Shown here: piece by piece, positions 4,641 through 5,384 of the stretch | Numbering within the stretch: position 1 is the first letter of the stretch | How the letters are laid out: each line of letters opens with the position of its first letter | NCBI GenBank assembly: GCA_948896875.1 | Contig: CAQUWW010000181.1 | Coordinates: 1 to 5,384, forward strand | Source: an uncultured Acetatifactor sp. | GTDB taxonomy: Bacteria; Bacillota; Clostridia; Lachnospirales; Lachnospiraceae | Length of the DNA: 5,384 nt | Direction: 5' to 3' | Translations under genes and position numbers: made by a program | The notes under the pieces: generated by a model | What the model was told of the DNA's origin: nothing | Database searches by the model: none | Seen by the model: the letters and a program-made list of their open reading frames with translations, nothing else

Positions 4641-5384
4641 CTATTGTACACGATAGATGATTTCCCAGTCTCCGGAGCCGCACTGCGCGGTGAAAATCCC
4701 ATTTTTTTGTACAAAATCCAGGTCCGGTGATTCTACCTGATGCGCCCCTCTCTCCAGCTTTATCTCAGCCGAGGTATTGTATGGAACCGTAATCCGCAGC
4801 CTGCGCACATCTTCGCTTTCTCCCTTTTCCCAGCGGACCTTCAACGTTCCATACAAGCTCTCATAAGAGCCTTCCGCAAAGGTAAAGCTGTCCCCTGTCT
4901 GCGGGTTGATCATACAGTGATGATACCCCGGATCCCTTTCATCTGCCTCTATTCCAAGTACCACACGATAGAGCCAGTCTCCCACGGCTCCGTAGGCATA
5001 ATGGTTGAAAGAGTTCATATCCGGACTCCACATGGTACCGTCCGGTTTCAATCCATCCCAATGCTCCCAGACAGTGGTAGCCCCCATTTTCACCTGGTAG
5101 AGCCAGGAAGGGAAATCCTCTTTCAGCAGAAGATCATAGGCTTCCTTCACATAGCCGTTTTGGCTGAGGGCATGACAGAAATAGGGCGTGCCCACAAATC
5201 CGGTCACCAGATGTCCGTTTTCTTTTTCCAACAGTTCCACAAGCCGCTTTGCAGTCCGCTCCCGGAATTCCTCCGGCACCAGGTCAAAATACAGCGCCAC
5301 AATGTGAGCCGTCTGGGTCTGTGCCGTCATAGCACCATCCTGGCGGAAGAAGGTCTTACGGAACTTCTCCACAATCCGGCCATG
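4641..5384 (-). CDS. Alpha-L-rhamnosidase, GH78 family, C-terminal part (5' end outside window)
   Basis: The reading frame is open to the right window edge, so the start is not seen. The 247 visible residues are the end of a GH78 inverting alpha-L-rhamnosidase, which hydrolyses terminal alpha-L-rhamnose from plant glycans or glycosides. GH78 proteins are usually about 800-1000 residues, so roughly the last quarter is present. What shows the family: the end of the (alpha/alpha)6 barrel with DG...QTAHIVALYFDL (visible residues about 20-35), HLVTGFVGTPYF, FPSWLYQVKMGATTVWEHWDG, then MNSFNHYAYGAVGDWLYR, followed by a C-terminal beta-sandwich. Glu107 in ATTVWEHW matches the family's proposed general base, and His128 in NHYAYG lies 21 residues later. 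From memory this is the same spacing as Glu895/His916 of the Streptomyces avermitilis enzyme. It is the first visible gene of a three-gene glycosidase operon. Family assignment is secure; substrate and cell location cannot be judged because the N-terminus is missing. Confidence 0.93.
   Translation of the reverse strand, partial: HGRIVEKFRKTFFRQDGAMTAQTQTAHIVALYFDLVPEEFRERTAKRLVELLEKENGHLVTGFVGTPYFCHALSQNGYVKEAYDLLLKEDFPSWLYQVKMGATTVWEHWDGLKPDGTMWSPDMNSFNHYAYGAVGDWLYRVVLGIEADERDPGYHHCMINPQTGDSFTFAEGSYESLYGTLKVRWEKGESEDVRRLRITVPYNTSAEIKLERGAHQVESPDLDFVQKNGIFTAQCGSGDWEIIYRVQ

Overview
The window looks like a chromosomal piece of a low-to-mid GC anaerobic Firmicute, most likely a Lachnospiraceae/Clostridium-type plant-glycan degrader. 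Three things suggest this: an archaeal-type aspartyl-tRNA synthetase of the kind found as a second AspRS in clostridia, strong GGAGG-type ribosome binding sites, and an operon of glycosidases without visible export signals. The genus cannot be fixed from the sequence alone. Every supported gene lies on the minus strand, so the window reads from its right end to its left end.

Right part (5384 down to 1194): a glycoside-degradation operon of three genes. The first is the C-terminal part of a GH78 alpha-L-rhamnosidase, whose 5' end is outside the window. The second is a 688-residue protein that looks like an (alpha/alpha) six-hairpin glycosidase with an N-terminal beta-rich domain, which I cannot place in a numbered family. 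The third is a GH140/DUF4038 apiosidase-like enzyme. Gene 2 follows gene 1 after 55 nt with its own GGAGG site. Gene 3 overlaps the end of gene 2 by 10 nt, so translation is probably coupled. Rhamnosidase plus apiosidase points to a substrate with both L-rhamnose and D-apiose, such as rhamnogalacturonan-II side-chain fragments or apiosylated/rhamnosylated plant glycosides. The two enzymes with visible N-termini lack signal peptides, so imported oligosaccharides or small glycosides are the likely substrates.

Middle part (1193 down to 628): about 566 nt without a large gene but full of regulatory structure. It holds a candidate extended -10 promoter, about 240 nt of structured leader RNA, a very clear Rho-independent terminator at 862-901, GC-rich hairpins, and a 15-codon open reading frame with an almost perfect Shine-Dalgarno. 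The leader has mutually exclusive helices, which suggests an attenuator or riboswitch controlling the downstream gene. I could not match it to a known class.

Left part (627 down to 1): the first 209 codons of an archaeal-type AspRS (OB-fold anticodon-binding domain, linker, and the first part of the class II catalytic core). It runs off the left edge. The leader with its terminator is most simply read as control of this synthetase gene.
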